Source of the DNA: Bacillota bacterium
Lineage (GTDB): Bacteria > Bacillota > Clostridia > Peptostreptococcales > Anaerovoracaceae
Reading direction: 5' to 3'
NCBI GenBank assembly: GCA_021443825.1
Contig: JABUTE010000246.1
Location: forward strand, 1-5,783
DNA: 5,783 nt
Of the stretch, positions 5,617 through 5,783 are shown one piece after another; position 1 is the stretch's first letter, and the number at the start of each line of letters is the position of its first letter. A program made the position numbers and the translations under genes. The notes beneath the pieces are model-generated. The model was given only the letters and a program-made list of their open reading frames with translations. It did no database searches and was not told where the DNA came from.

Positions 5617-5625
5617 TGCTATAAT
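5617..5625 (+). promoter_or_regulatory. Extended -10 promoter for the gene beyond the right edge
   Basis: TGCTATAAT is a perfect TGn-extended -10. The region 17 bases upstream (TACAAA, 5597-5602) is a weak -35, again in keeping with activator dependence. The expected start is near 5632, giving a leader of about 150 bases before the gene announced by the ribosome binding site at the window end. Confidence 0.65.
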
Positions 5626-5713
5626 AATCGAATGATATGCTTCAGAAATTCCGTAAAGCCCGAAAACAGGCCCCTCGGAAACGCCGGATCGTCCCGGTCT
5701 GCAGCATAACAGA

Positions 5714-5750
5714 GCCCGCCTTCGGATCCCAAAGCAGAGGACCGACGGGC
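5714..5750 (+). other. Hairpin in the leader of the downstream gene
   Basis: GCCCG (5714-5718) pairs with CGGGC (5746-5750), TCGG (5722-5725) with CCGA (5742-5745), and TCC (5727-5729) with GGA (5739-5741). There are bulges of three bases and one base on the 5' side, and a 9-base loop. No U-tract follows, so it is not a terminator in this form. No known riboswitch class is recognised. It ends 26 bases before the ribosome binding site. Confidence 0.45.
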
Positions 5751-5776
5751 ATTCGACCGATCACGAAAGAAAGAAA

Positions 5777-5782
5777 AGGAGG
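5777..5782 (+). promoter_or_regulatory. Ribosome binding site of a gene starting just outside the window
   Basis: A full AGGAGG inside AAAAGGAGGA ends the window. The purine-rich approach and the promoter at 5617-5625 support a real gene whose start codon should lie about 5-10 bases beyond base 5783. Its identity cannot be seen. Confidence 0.75.
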
Positions 5783-5783
5783 A

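Noticed and set aside
1..5783. CRISPR array, insertion sequence or prophage attachment site
   Set aside because: No regularly spaced long repeats, no transposase or integrase frame, and no duplicated tRNA 3' end were seen in the window.

Overview
The window reads as a chromosomal segment of a Gram-positive anaerobe, most likely a member of the Clostridia (Firmicutes) with fairly high GC. The reasons are strong AGGAGG-type ribosome binding sites, tRNA genes with encoded CCA, many compact intrinsic terminators, and a sirohaem/Fe-S enzyme gene of the anaerobic sulfite reductase type. The genus cannot be fixed from the sequence alone.

Left part (1-500): the 3' end of a 5S rRNA gene is followed 8 bases later by tRNA-Glu(TTC) and a strong terminator, so this is the tail of an rRNA operon. 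tRNA-Leu(TAG) follows with its own near-consensus promoter and its own terminator. After that comes an unexplained two-part hairpin (440-491) with no U-tract, then a promoter-like TATAAT and a 52-residue single-pass membrane protein of unknown function (638-796).

Centre (800-4610): a LysR-type regulator on the minus strand (895-1785) is divergent from a two-gene plus-strand operon. The first operon gene encodes a 544-residue flavoprotein of the CoA-disulfide/persulfide reductase family, with redox Cys43 and a C-terminal rhodanese-like domain. The second encodes a 315-residue sirohaem/[4Fe-4S] reductase resembling AsrC, with a two-cluster ferredoxin insert. The intergenic region holds a repeated 13-mer operator-like element at the usual LysR position (about -65) ahead of an extended -10 promoter with a weak -35. 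This suggests inducible control by the divergent regulator. I infer that the two enzymes form a compact sulfur-reducing module: the flavoprotein handles sulfane sulfur or CoA persulfide with NAD(P)H, and the sirohaem protein carries out sulfite (or nitrite) reduction. No asrA or asrB gene is next to it.

Right part (4610-5783): a bidirectional terminator separates the operon from a second, convergent LysR-type regulator (4662-5537, minus). That regulator is divergent from a gene lying just beyond the right edge. An extended -10 promoter, a leader of about 150 bases with a hairpin, and a full AGGAGG ribosome binding site at the last bases of the window announce that gene.
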